Shown: piece after piece, positions 52,897-52,919 of the stretch
How positions within the stretch are numbered: position 1 is the first letter of the stretch
Layout of the letters: every line of letters starts with the position of its first letter
NCBI GenBank assembly: GCA_964391325.1
Contig: CAYMJM010000006.1
Span: 1-52,919, forward strand
Direction: 5' to 3'
Length of the DNA: 52,919 bases
Source: CAYMJM01 sp964391325
GTDB taxonomy: Bacteria; Patescibacteriota; Dojkabacteria; B142; JAFGMG01
The notes under the pieces: generated by a model
What the model was told of the DNA's origin: nothing
Database searches by the model: none
What the model saw: the letters and a program-made list of their open reading frames with translations, nothing else
Position numbers and translations under genes: made by a program

Positions 52897-52919
52897 GAAG
52901 GTTTTGCAACAATAGACAA

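Overview
The window looks like a chromosomal segment of a small-genome, host-dependent bacterium of the Candidate Phyla Radiation (Patescibacteria). The base composition is AT-rich, many start codons lack a clear Shine-Dalgarno, and the gene set fits that group: PilN/PilO-like pilus proteins, a sortase with a giant Cna-B/SdrD-type adhesin, DsbA-like and VKOR-like redox proteins, a nuclease with an Excalibur motif, and uptake/salvage instead of biosynthesis. TGA is read as stop. I cannot place it to phylum from sequence alone; Dojkabacteria or Microgenomates relatives are guesses.

Layout. 1-2.5 kb: 5'-truncated secreted nuclease, an unrecognised gene flanked by an imperfect direct repeat, and a tmRNA gene on the minus strand. 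2.6-6.0 kb: histidine kinase, comF and a membrane metallophosphoesterase. 6.0-10.5 kb: a T-box leader followed by a 1362-residue valyl-tRNA synthetase carrying three inserted hydrolase domains. 10.5-16.9 kb (minus): tatD, metG, membrane proteins, an apparently circularly permuted DsbA-like protein and an endonuclease IV-like protein. 17.0-26.2 kb: rpmH-rnpA (plus) and rpoB-rpoC-rpsL-rpsG (minus), with three hairpins between rpsL and rpsG. 26.4-35.1 kb (minus): PilN/PilO pair, AlkD-like protein, sortase and the giant adhesin, which has its LPXTG sorting signal inside the protein and not at its end. 35.4-38.1 kb: small accessory genes and a tRNA-Ser locus with one intact gene and two damaged copies. 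38.1-43.5 kb: a copper-handling operon (csoR, HMA-DsbD-cupredoxin, HMA protein, copA) with a palindromic operator. 43.6-49.4 kb: DedA, then an NMT1/THI5-type ABC transporter followed by uracil phosphoribosyltransferase, preceded by a promoter and an attenuator-like terminator. 49.4-52.9 kb: S51 peptidase, nucleotidyltransferase, a lipid-anchored or membrane-anchored protein and a DUF488 protein.

The strongest candidates for something new are the ValRS with in-frame HAD, alpha/beta-hydrolase and histidine-phosphatase inserts under an unusually short T-box; the permuted DsbA fold; the adhesin that reads like two secreted proteins fused head to tail around a sorting signal; and the tRNA-Ser locus with a 17-bp extended acceptor helix and hairpin-containing D-loop copies. 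All functional claims are from reading motifs by eye; no database search or folding program was run.
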